The notes under the pieces: model-generated
Told to the model about the DNA's origin: nothing
What the model saw: the letters and a program-made list of their open reading frames with translations, nothing else
The model's database searches: none
Source: Daedaleopsis sinensis
Taxonomy: Eukaryota; Basidiomycota; Agaricomycetes; Polyporales; Polyporaceae
Length of the DNA stretch: 64,000 bases
Assembly: GCA_033807695.1 (NCBI GenBank)
Contig: CM066300.1
Coordinates: forward strand, 186,001-250,000
Reading direction: 5' to 3'
Translations under genes and position numbers: made by a program
Part shown: positions 34,014 to 44,594 of the stretch, one piece after another
Position numbering within the stretch: the stretch's first letter is position 1
Layout: every line of letters begins with the position of its first letter

Positions 34014-34369
34014 ACTTGTGCCAGTGGGAGGGTCTTGGTATGAGACTAGGCAAGCTCGCGCATTCTGAACTTCAACCGTATTGAACGTGCTGATGACTGA
34101 CCGCGTTTTGACTGGCCATATAGGGACTTGCTCGCCGCGAATGCAAGAATCAAAGATGTCGAACGGAGCTTCTCTCAAATCAATTTGATTATCCCTGCTT
34201 CGAGTCGAACGGAGCTTCAACCGCTCATTAATCTATCCGGTTAGCGGTGCTGAGGGAAAGGACGTACGGTGGGTTTCAAGCACCAGAATATATACGTCTG
34301 TTCAGGGACTGATCCTCCCATGGCCAGCTGAACACGTATGTGATCTAGGGCACAACGTTCGGCATTAGG

Positions 34370-35206
34370 ATGTTGACTGTCACGCTCAGCCGGCTCACCC
34401 ACGTCTGCGGACACTGGCGCGACGTCGCGCAACGCGCCGACCGTGACTCTTTGGACGAAGGCCGCGACTTTCCTAGAGCGATCAGCGAACGTACCCCTCT
34501 CCCCATACCACGGAGCAGAGATGGTGAGTGCCAGAGGGAGAGACTATGGTACGGGGGACGAGCTGTTCAACGCATACGCGGGCTTTGCAAGCACCCTCGA
34601 GCTCGAGCTGCCGTGTTCGCGACTTCGCCAGATGGATATCGATGTCCGAGTCTCACGATCTCGTCGAAGCCTGCGTGGAACGATCCTCCGGAGTAGATCC
34701 TGTACGAACACATGGACACACTGAAGGCACTCACGCTCTCCCCGTCGCTCGACTGGCTGCCGTCGAACCGTTTCCCGAGTCTCACCCATCTCAACCTCAC
34801 GTTCCCCGATGAAGCGCGGGCTACGTTGTGGCGCTCGTGCTCGCCAACACTCCCCAGCTAGGGTACCTGCATGTCAGTGAACGATAGCAATCGCGTCCCT
34901 CGCGTCGATGTGCAGCTTGGTCGTGACATGTCCTCTCCCACCACAGCTGGAACGAAGCCTGAACCACTGCTCTGCACGGTGAAGTGCGCCGAAGGTGTCG
35001 GGGTCGTAAACATGTTTGCTGGGAGCGCTCCGTTGTGCGCGTTCGACATGAGCGATGTTTGGAAGGATAGTGTGATCGAGCGGCGGTATTGGAATCCGAA
35101 GACAGGCGACTACTACGATTTGCGGCTCGGAGTACCCTTTCAATCTAGAAGACGAATGCTAGACTACGTAGTGCTTCTGTTGAAGATGGAAGGCGCATGG
35201 TGGTGA
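34370..35206 (+). pseudogene. degenerate F-box/LRR-type protein gene
   Basis: Fragments in different frames resemble agaricomycete F-box proteins: RLTHVCGHWRDVAQRA (34388-34440, the F-box C-terminal part), LWTKAATFLERS, a leucine-rich stretch (MDTLKALTLSPSLDWLP, FPSLTHLNLTF at 34711-34805), then ANTPQLGYLHVSE after a frame change near 34825. An N-terminal F-box start and a continuous frame are missing. The last part (34871-35206) is open but has no recognisable motif. Likely a dead copy. Confidence 0.55.
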
Positions 35207-36190
35207 CAATGGAAGGCGCAGACCTACGATAATGTAAACAGACCTTCTGTGTCGCTGTCTAGATGGTCGTGAGGTATGCACGCTGATCGACGAGCAGGCC
35301 GAGATGATATCCAGGGACTCGTGTTCGGAAGATCTAGATGAGATGGGGCCGAAACCTCAAGTCCAACGAGCTCGATCGGTACGGCAAAGGCAGAGTTCAA
35401 GCTTCCAGGCCTAGTCAGGCTCCGAGAATGCAACTTACCTCTTGCATGCGATTCTTGCATCAAAGTCAAACGCACGGAGGGAGTAATGCTGTTACGAGAG
35501 TTGTACTCACGGGTACTAGATGGCGGCGCCCATGACTCTTACTAAGAATGGCCGGGGGCGAGTATATGCTTGAATGGCAATACACTGAACCTGTGGAATC
35601 ACGTATATGCGCATCCGAGAACCTGTTGAGGTGAGTATATGCGTATGTGAGAACCTATTGAAGCCTGTCAAAGTGAGTATATACCATCTCAAGCGACTAT
35701 ATGCGCATGTAAAGTCGAAGGTGAGTATATGCTACGAGGTTGATCGCACATTGCATTTAATGTGACCACATAATGCGGTGAGTATATGCTATAGCGGCAC
35801 TGGTTAAACGCATAGAGTCGAATTACTCACCAGGCTGTTGGCTTGGAGCGACATCGACGGGGAAGGCAAGAAGATCGAGGGAGGGAACATAGTCGTGGTG
35901 CTGGGACCCCCGTATATACCCCGCCTGAGCCTTAGCAACGTCTCGTGAGATCATCCATGATGCCATGTAGAGCTAATGACGTGCGCATTAATGACAATGT
36001 TGTATCGGAGGAGCTTCAAGTTGAAGGCAACTTGAAGTTGAAGGTGCACGCTAGAGTTGAAGGTCACGTGTACCATTCTCAAGAAGCTCGTTCACTGGCC
36101 AGAGTCGGCCATATCCGTCTAGAAAGACAGTAATCACTACTATTAAAAGCCTAACATACCTACCGTACTTGTAGATGGTAGGGCCATGAC
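35207..36190. other. intergenic with short iterated motif
   Basis: About 1 kb between the F-box remnant and the 3' end of the first ABC transporter. Holds a cluster of GTGAGTATATGC-like repeats (listed separately). No gene seen. Confidence 0.5.
35558..35791 (+). repeat. iterated GTGAGTATATGC motif
   Basis: At least five near-identical copies of GTGAGTATATGC (around 35558, 35631, 35672, 35721 and 35779) and two weaker ones (around 35601 and 35693), spaced irregularly by 30-60 bp. Two of the units also share a longer flanking sequence (GAGAACCT-TTGA near 35617 and 35650), suggesting partial tandem duplication. Confidence 0.6.
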
Positions 36191-38988
36191 CTAGATGAAG
36201 GCTTGTGCCTGCAGCTTCCACAGCCTCGCGTATTCTCCGTCGCGCTTGAGAAGCTCGTCGTGGGTGCCGGACTCCAGTATCCCAGACTCGTTCATATACC
36301 TGTAATTAGCAATGAGAGCCTGCACGACACTCTCGAAGCTGGGTACTTACAGGATGAGGTCCGCGTGTCTCGTCAGGTTGCCGAAGCGATGAGTGGAGAA
36401 GACCATGGTCTTGTTTCCCCTCAGTTCGCGCAACCGGTCGAAAAGATCTGGTGGACACTTTCGTAAGTGACGAACCACGCGAAACTCAAAGCTGGAACTC
36501 ACCGTGCTCAGCGCCAGGGTCGAGCGACGCGCTCGGCTCGTCGAACAGCAGCAAGCCGAGCTTCGCGTCCGCGGACTCGTCCCTCACTACAGACCGCATG
36601 AACGTCCTCGCGCTGCAAGTCCCATACACATCAGTCAGTACATACGTAGACATACAACACCAAACGGAAAGACTCACACGGCGAGCCTCTGCATCTGGCC
36701 GCCGCTGAGCTCAGCCATGACCGCGGTCCTGATGCCCGCCGCGTCGCGCACGGGGCAGATGTCGAACGTGTTCCCGAACAGCGTCTTCGACCCGGGTGCC
36801 GGGCCAGAGCATGGGTTAGATGACACGGGAGGCTGGAGGTACGTGTCGAACCCGTCGGGGAGCTGCTCGATGAAGGCCTCTGCGCCGCCGAGCCGTGCCG
36901 CGAGCCGGATGTGCGTCTCGTCGCCGCACCCGGACGGGTCCCCGAGCGCGATGTTGTCGCGTATCTAGAGGAGAGCAAGACGGGGTGAGACGGTTGAGGG
37001 TGCGTCGAAGTCGAAGAGGCGGCGGAGGTGGTACGCACCGAGAGAGGGAAGTGCGTGTAGTCCTGGAAGAGGACGGAGATTGCTCGGCGAAGATCGTGCA
37101 GCTTTAATGTGCGGATGTCGTGGCCTCCGATGAGGATCTGGCCGTCCTCCGGGTCGAATAACCTGACGATGAGCTTGAGGACCGTGCTCTTGCCTGCACC
37201 ATTTGAGCCGACGATAACCTGTCTCCTAACGCGTCAGCCCCCAGTGATGAGTCCGCTGGATAGCACGTACACAGAGCTGTCCGGGGCAGAGAGCAAACGA
37301 TACGTTCCGAAGAGCGTATTTCTCTGTATCCGGATATCTGAAGGAGACGTTCCTGGACAAGGACGTTGGGCCGAGTGTCTAGTGAGCGCGGAGACGAGGG
37401 ATGGGGCACACCTGAACTCGAGTGACACTCCAGATTCCACCTCATCTGGCACTTGAGGGAACGCAACGGTCCCATCTGGCACCATGTTGACGATGTTAGC
37501 AGCCTCGTAGACGTTCCTCGCAGAGGCGAGCTGGTTGCCCACCGACTTGAAACGGGAGAGCAGGTTGTACGCAGACCACGAGAACGCCCTCGCCGCGGTC
37601 TGCACGAGATTGAGGGAGGCTAATAGCTCTGGCATGTGCAGCGGGTTCTGTATAGCATGCAGGGTGAACACGACCTGTGGGTCTCTGTCAGCTGAAATGG
37701 CCTTACACCCAACGAGAGTCAACCGAGAACGACACATACCTGAGGAAGGTGCGTGAGGACCTCCTGGAATTCGCCCCACCAATTGGACCTAGCCCTCCAT
37801 AAGACCTCTGTCCAGTTTCCATCGTTGTCCCCTACACGCTCGGTAGCTTGCTGGTACTCTACGGATCGAACGCGCTGTGAGCATATTGACAGCGACTTAG
37901 TTGTAGAAACTGCTCACGTCGTGTTGCATACTCAGCGAGGTTTCCAGCAACGATCTCCTTCCGGTGCGTCTGCTGCCTTATAGCCACCTTCCAACCGAGC
38001 ATCTTCATGTAGTCCGAGCTGAATGTACTGCATGCCCATGCTGCAAGAAAGAAACATCAGTACAACCCACACCTCCGCGCGGGCGACGTACCGGTCTGGA
38101 ACGACATCTGCCATATGCTAGACAGCGTCGGTATCGCCTCGTACAGCGTCATGACCAGCACGAGCGCGCGCCCGTCCTTCTGCCCGCTGAGCGCGCGGAA
38201 CAGCATGTAGCCGTTCGCGCCGAACTCGGCGCAGCCGCTCACGACGTCCGCGACCATGCGCACGGAGTCCCAGATGACGGTGTTGCCCGTGAGCTCGTCA
38301 GCGGACGCGGCGAGCTGGTGCTGGACGGGCACGCTCCCGAACGTCGGCACGTCGAGGCGCGCGTACGCGCGGAACGAGCGCAGCGCGAACCAGCGCCGGA
38401 TGCGCGAGCTCAGCTTCGACTCCGCGCCCTGGCGGATCTGCGAGAGCGCCATGGTCGCCAGGGTGCATGCGATGCGCCCCGCGCTGATAGTGAGCAGGTA
38501 GCGGGTGTCGACGGTGCGCGTCTCGAGCGCGACCTCCATCTGGAAAATAAGTCTCGTCAGGGGTCCAGTACCACAGGACAGCTCGTGATGCACTTGCCAT
38601 GCCCACGAGCTCGCCCTCAAGCCTACGCATAGATGTCAATTGGATTCAGAACAGAAGTACTGTGTGCATGTGCTCACAACAGCGAGACGGCCGGAATGAT
38701 TCTGGAGACGAGGTCAGAGATTGCGTAAATAGCAATCTGCAGCTTGCAGCCTGGGATGTCGAGCACATCCCGGATCATCCGCGCGAGATACGGCGCGCAC
38801 TCCGTGAATTCGGCGACCTTTTTCGCGAGCGCAGAGCCGAACGCAATGCGCCCGCCGTCCGGGTCGTCTTCCATGTAGACGTCCCATACGCCGACTCGGT
38901 GATGCCTGACGATGCGCCCTGGGTAGCGTTGCGCGACCAACGCCAAGCCGGTAGTAGGCTCAGAGCTGCTGGTGGACGTCTTCGACAT
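36191..38988 (-). CDS. ABC half-transporter A (exporter type)
   Basis: ATP-driven membrane transporter with one membrane domain followed by one nucleotide-binding domain; works as a dimer. Start at 38988 ([14 protein letters not shown]); stop at 36191 after LQAQAFI. The N-terminal part has [17 protein letters not shown] and [16 protein letters not shown], then amphipathic and hydrophobic helices through about seven introns. The nucleotide-binding domain has Walker [15 protein letters not shown] (about 37165-37215), Q-loop [12 protein letters not shown], signature [11 protein letters not shown], Walker [10 protein letters not shown] with SASLDP, and the H-loop [11 protein letters not shown]. 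About 35 extra residues lie between the helix ending GFDTYL and the signature. It is paralogous to the two following genes but faces the other way. Substrate unknown; close relatives are usually filed as HlyB/MsbA-like. Confidence 0.88.
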
Positions 38989-40729
38989 CTGCCTTTCTTC
39001 CTCCTCCGCTGAGTCAGCTCCTTGTGTCTTCCACTCGTGGCCTCTTGAGTCTTGTGGCAGTCTGAAGTTTGGTTTGCTGGCGTCAACTCAACGGTGGCGT
39101 TGGGCGTGACTATTTGTGGGTGCTTACGTGACGTGAGTTCGCAGGTTGGTCCTGGTTCGTCTGTCGGCGACTTTATACTCTCTCAAGTAGTAGTAGTCGG
39201 TGACTGCGCCGCACCCACTGGCATTTTCCTGATAGATGGCACCGCCCTCCTTGGACGTAGCATCGCACACGGTTCCTTACAAGCTGCGCCAGGATTGACA
39301 CGTCACGCCACGTTCATCTTCTAGTATCGCTTGAACGTTCCTCACTGAGGCGATTCCCATTAATGTTGGTAGTAAATCTGGCCTTCCCCAGTAAGGTTGG
39401 TGCATTGATTACAGCTGAGTACTTGAGTACTTGAGTTCGGATGGCATGTTCAAGTCTTCGAGTTTAGACAACCTTACCGTCGAACTTGGTGACTTACAAG
39501 TAAGGTAGGCCCAATGTAGAACCGACCACTACGGCGCTTAGGGTTTTGGCCTCGTCCCTCCCTCGCTCCTGCACGGACCAAAGTGAAAGTCGGTACATAG
39601 TCCTGTTCTGCAATTCCGAGATCGACTAAACTTTTTGCGTCTTCAGAGAGCTGCTCGTTAGAGCAGGACGGCCTCCAAAAAGTCACGTGAAAGTCACATG
39701 TACTGGTCGGTTCTACATTGGGCCTACCTTAGTAATAGACGAAATTTGACTCAGGATACTATCTAAGGTTTGACGTTAACCGACGTGCGAAAGCGTGCGA
39801 AATGGCAAAATAGATGATTAATTTCTGCGGCGCTTCATTGTAGTTGCTGCAGTATGGTATATACTCCGTTTCTTAAGTGTAGTTACTTATGCTCTCTACG
39901 TAATCAACCTGGATGAAGGCTAGCCGCTAACATATGTCGATTTATCATACTCTCGGTTGGGACTTATCCAAATGCGATCAATAACCGAGTAGACGCCAAG
40001 GGTCCGGAGATGCGGAGCCCCTTGAACACGGCAGTCTTCCTCCTCCCCCCGACTAAGTAGACTTACAGCACACGACCCCTTGCTATCCTGTATCCCTGTC
40101 TTACCACCCATACGCTATCGCAATCATACCTGCTTTGCTTTCTTGAGCCTGAAAGTCAAAGTTCAACACAATTTGCACGCTGGGCCTGGGCGGAATGAAG
40201 CTTCAAGTTTAACTTCAGGTACTTGTTTCTTCAAATCAGCAGCGTCTTCTCCCTCTCGGGCCACAGTCCGCACACGCTTGCCTCGATCCACTACAGTGAA
40301 CCTTTCTTGGGCCGTCAAATACCCAATGTTAGGATGCCCTCCGAGTCGTAGATAATCTCAGTCTATTGAAACATCTCTATCCTCTCCTGTACTGCGTACC
40401 GTCTACTCTATCGGGCTCTGGTGACACCTGCCGCTCAAATAATGACCAGGTGACGCCGTGTACCCCTCTAGGTGCGCATCTTCCGTGATCGCTCATCTCG
40501 TGGTGGTCTCGTTCTCACTCTACGCATCGCATCTTGATATCTATAGACCACACTCAAATTCTAGCCTCCTCCGTGCGGTATGCCCCAAACCACAATCACC
40601 GCGTGTCATGCCCAATTTTTCCATCGAAGCCAACGTGCCCTTCTTTCGCGCCCGTGTCCTAGGAATCCACCTACACATAAGATGCGAAGAAGCTCATGCC
40701 CGATTCCTCAGGTACGTTCAGCATTCGCA
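38989..40729. other. divergent promoter region with a MITE
   Basis: 1.74 kb between the divergent ABC genes A and B. It contains a 231 bp inverted-repeat element (39501-39731) and, left of it, another small inverted pair (GTAAGGTTG near 39393 and CAACCTTAC near 39470). A cluster of GAGTACTT repeats lies near 39417-39434. No gene seen. Confidence 0.5.
39501..39731. mobile_element. MITE with 28 bp terminal inverted repeats
   Basis: The 28 bases at 39501-39528 are the perfect reverse complement of 39704-39731. If the outer TA at each end is the target duplication, the element is 39503-39729 and of the Tc1/mariner type; this assignment is uncertain because TA is itself palindromic. No open frame inside, so it would be non-autonomous. 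Confidence 0.75.
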
Positions 40730-43700
40730 ATGTCGCTACTTACGGACGACCACATTTCATCCTCAGAGTTACCCGTACCCGGGATTGAGGCGCAACCACA
40801 AACGGTAGACGGCCAAGGTGTACTGAGCGCACCGGCCGCGGCCACAGTTGGCGAGGGAGTCTCCGAGCGCTACCCCGGCAGAATCGTCACGCACGTTCGG
40901 CAAGGATTATGGGACGTGTACGAAGAGCGTCACCCGGATGGCGGGCGAATCGTGTTCGCGGCCGGACTGAAGAAAAAGTATTCGGATGTCATCGAGTGCG
41001 CTCCGTACATCCTGCGCATGTTCAAGGACGTCCTCAGCATCCCGGGCTGTAAGAGCCAGATCGGCATGTACGCCATGACGGAGATCGGGGCGAGCTTGGT
41101 GCCGGCGTTGTCTCTATGGTATGTGCCGCCCGGTCAATACGATTGCTTCGCTTCTCCATCTAACGCCCTCTCCAGGTATCAAGGCCAACTCATCAGTATG
41201 GTACGTTCTCCCTGCTCCGATCCGTGGTACGTTGCTGATCAAGTATCTGTGCAGATGGAGACCGCGATGACGAAAGGCACAGTGAACGCGCATCGACTCT
41301 TGCGCATATGTGCAGGCCGCATCGTGTGCACGATCGCGAGTATAATCTTGAGGGAGTACCGGACCCGGGCCCAGGACACTCTCAACGCACGCATCCGCCG
41401 CTGGTTTGCGCTCCACAGCTTCCGGGCGTATGCGCGCGTTGACGTCCCGACCTTCGCGCGCAAGGAGGTGCAGAAGCGGCTCCTGGCGACCTCCAACGAC
41501 ATATACGGCTCGACAGTGATCTGGCAGGCTCTGCGCACAGTCATGGAGGCAGCGAGCAAGATCACGCAGGTCGGAACGCAGACATTTGTGCTGTTGAACG
41601 CTCTGAAAGGATTGAAGGGGGGTACGATGTTGGCTCTCCTGACTTTGGCGGCCGAGACAATGCCGTTCCTTTCCAGTATGGATTTGTTCTCGACGGACAC
41701 AGGTATGTATGATTGATTCTGTCGTCGCTCGTTCTACAGGTTGACTTCGTCGTTATACTCAGCTTGGGCGGTCACCACAAGGAGCATGGCCTACCTGAAA
41801 CTTCAGGGCTGGAAGTCGACCATCACGGAGCAGACACATCGCAAGGAGGTCGTCGCAGGCAACATGGCTGATTATGCGATATCTGGTAAGTAAACTTAGA
41901 GCCCCCAGAACACCGCTCACTCTACGTTGACGATGGTAGAGTACGCTAAAGCGGAGGAAGCTGTCGGCGATCAAGACCGAAGCTGGGTAGATTTGATGAA
42001 CAACAGCCATATCGACATGTATACTTTTATGCAGCAGCTCGCGGCTCACATCCCTCAGGTACAACCTTCTACTCTGTATCGAACAGTCGTGCGGGTTGAC
42101 ATGCACTAACGTCACATCTATATACAGGTCGCGTTCACCATACACGCACTCAGTAAACCATCGGATATGCCTGAGTTCTTGGCATCCTTGAATCTAGTTC
42201 AGAGTGCCGGACGGGGATTTGCATGGTCTGTCTACGAAATGGTGTCAAGGACGCGCTCGATCACTGGGCAATTCCTGGTGGTGCGTGACGTGTACGAAGC
42301 TGGCAATATCCCAAACATCATTCAGGATGGGACCGTATCCTTCCCGGGAGATGATACACAGATGAAGTCAGGCGTTGCGCTAGAGTTCAGGTGTGAACCA
42401 CGCAGTCTCACCAGATCGCCTACAGCTAACAGAGATTCTCTAAGAAATGTCTCGTTCAAGTACCCGGAGTCCGATAAGTACGCACTGCGCAACGTCTCTT
42501 TCAGCCTTGAGCCCGGTCAGCTCTGTGTACGTCCAAAATATGCTGCGTTCGTATTCATGCCAGTGTTGACTTTGGGCGGACAGGTCATCGTGGGATCGAA
42601 TGGAGCTGGAAAGAGCACGATTCTCAAGCTGATCGTACGACTCTACGACCCGGAGGAAGGAGAAATCCTCCTCGGAGGTCACGACATTCGCACACTCAAG
42701 CTGCACGATCTCCGCGAGGCCATTTCGGTGCTCTTCCAGGACTACACTCACTTTCCGCTATCGGTGCGTCCCAATGCTGCGGAAGTCGTGGCTGATACGC
42801 GTAAATGGCGTCAATGTCTCCAGCTGAGCGTCCTGTGATCTATTTGCAGATTAGCGACAACATAGCCCTCGGAGATCCGTCCGGCGGCGGAGACGAGACA
42901 CATGTGCGCCTCGCCGCGCGGCTAGGCGGTGCCGAGTCATTCGTCGAGAAGTTGTCGGACGGGTTCGACACTTACCTGGAACGTCCAGACACTGACTACT
43001 TCTCTGGGCCGCCGGAAGGATCGAAGACGGTCCTCGGGAACACCTTTGACTGCTGTGCAGTCAAAGATGCTGCCGGCATCAAGTCCACGACGACGTCCGG
43101 GCTGAGCGGAGGCCAGATGCAGCGGCTGGCGGTGTAAGTTCCCTTCAGATGCTGTAGGGTGGTGGCAATGTGGTCGCCATGTCGGGATTACGATAAGACT
43201 AATAAGGGCGCACGAGGGACGGGCTGTGGTGCGTACCTGGCGAGTCGTGAGTGGGAAGTCAGAAGGAAGGAAGCAGACTCCTGACTTCCAAAACCCACGA
43301 CCTACCTGACCACTGGCCCTCTGTGCGCGCAGCACGGAGCCGACGGCAGAGCACGGCTGCTCCGAAAGAGGAAGAGAGGGGGCGGCGCATGGCTGTAGTC
43401 AGCCTCGCCCGAGCCGCCTGAGCGGCGGCGCGTGCCGCTTAAGGCGGCCGCGCACGCTGATTCGACTCGTGTAAATCCCACTTTAAACCCGACTTATCTG
43501 ACTTGTGCTCCACAGCGCGAGGACGTTCATGCGCTCTGTCGTCCGCGAGGACGCGAAGGTGGGCTTATTGCTATTCGACGAGCCGAGTGCATCGCTCGAC
43601 CCGGCGGCGGAGCATGGTGAGCCAATTGTGGCAGTCCTGATCCCCATATGTACCTCACTCATTGACTCATGCCTACCAGATCTGTTTGATCGACTTCGCG

Positions 43701-43939
43701 AGCTGAGAGGCAGCAAGACAATGGTCTTCTCGTCCCATCGCTTCGGGAATCTTACAAGACACTCTGATTTGATCCTGTACGTCAAGTCTTCTCGGGCATC
43801 GGCTCTTGATAACTCCGTGGACCGCTACAGGTATATGGACGACTCCGGTATAGTTGAGTCCGGAACGCACGTGGGACTCCTGAACCAGGAAGGAGAGTAC
43901 GCTAGGCTATGGCGACTCCAAGCGCAGGCCTTCATATGA
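40730..43939 (+). CDS. ABC half-transporter B
   Basis: Paralogue of A. The start at 40730 ([14 protein letters not shown]) was chosen over the upstream in-frame Met at 40580 because it gives an N-terminus like those of A and [18 protein letters not shown] and [16 protein letters not shown] follow. Hydrophobic segments include [14 protein letters not shown] and [20 protein letters not shown]. In the nucleotide-binding domain, Walker A is [13 protein letters not shown] (about 42590), Q-loop [12 protein letters not shown], signature [11 protein letters not shown] (about 43101), Walker [11 protein letters not shown]-loop SASLDP and H-loop [11 protein letters not shown]. The end LQAQAFI is identical to that of A. 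The same 35-residue insertion precedes the signature. The intron after the signature (43134-43515) is 382 bp, against about 65-75 bp in A and C. Confidence 0.88.
43244..43301. repeat. imperfect hairpin inside the large intron of ABC gene B
   Basis: The arm at 43244-43262 (GTCGTGAGTGGGAAGTCAG) pairs with 43281-43301 with a few mismatches and a bulge. It may be the remnant of a small inserted element that enlarged the intron. Confidence 0.4.
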
Positions 43940-44594
43940 TTGTTGTTGAGATTTAGTATGTTGAAGGCTATCTCACACTTCTCATCAACTTCTCAGACCG
44001 ATCATCTGCGAACGCACTTTGTCCGGTGATTCGCAATCACAAGTAAGTACTAAGTACTTGACAGTGACGTCGGACCCGGAGAGAAATAGATTGGAGTTAT
44101 CCGGTATACAGAGCCTCGTGGCTCAAGTTTGGGTACTGACATTGTAGAAGTAGCAACACCAAAGACGACGACCCCGTCAGTTGCGGCAGCGTTTGGTGGC
44201 ACTTACCACCCCGGACAGTCTCGGACAGTCCGGCATGAGGCCTGAGATTTTCAATTGGAAAAAGCATCTTGGGCGCTATGCGGCTCTCGTCCAACCACCA
44301 CGATGCAGTTAGGCTGCGCAATGACTCCTTCAATTTCATCACGACCTGACTTCTCTTCGGATGTGTCAAGAGGAATGTGTTTATGATGCGGTGCGTAACT
44401 GGTATCTGACGTACACAATCGATGCCGCGACTCACCTATACAAGGCAAGACCGCGCGCGCCTGGATGTCCAGCCTCACCGGCACCGATTACCCCAGCGTC
44501 GTTTATCCTGCCTTGCGGCGTCATGTGCGTAGGGTATAAAGCTGGGCCTGCTGACTGGCAGTCACAATGATCAACAACCCACCCCGACTTCCTC
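43940..44594. other. intergenic between ABC genes B and C
   Basis: 655 bp holding the promoter of gene C, with a TATA box at 44534-44541 (GGTATAAA) about 55 bp before the start codon. Short near-palindromic AAGTAC repeats lie at 44040-44060. No gene recognised. Confidence 0.5.

Noticed and set aside
40580..40729. Upstream extension of ABC gene B from an earlier in-frame ATG
   Set aside because: The extra 50 residues do not resemble the starts of the two paralogues; the ATG at 40730 fits better.
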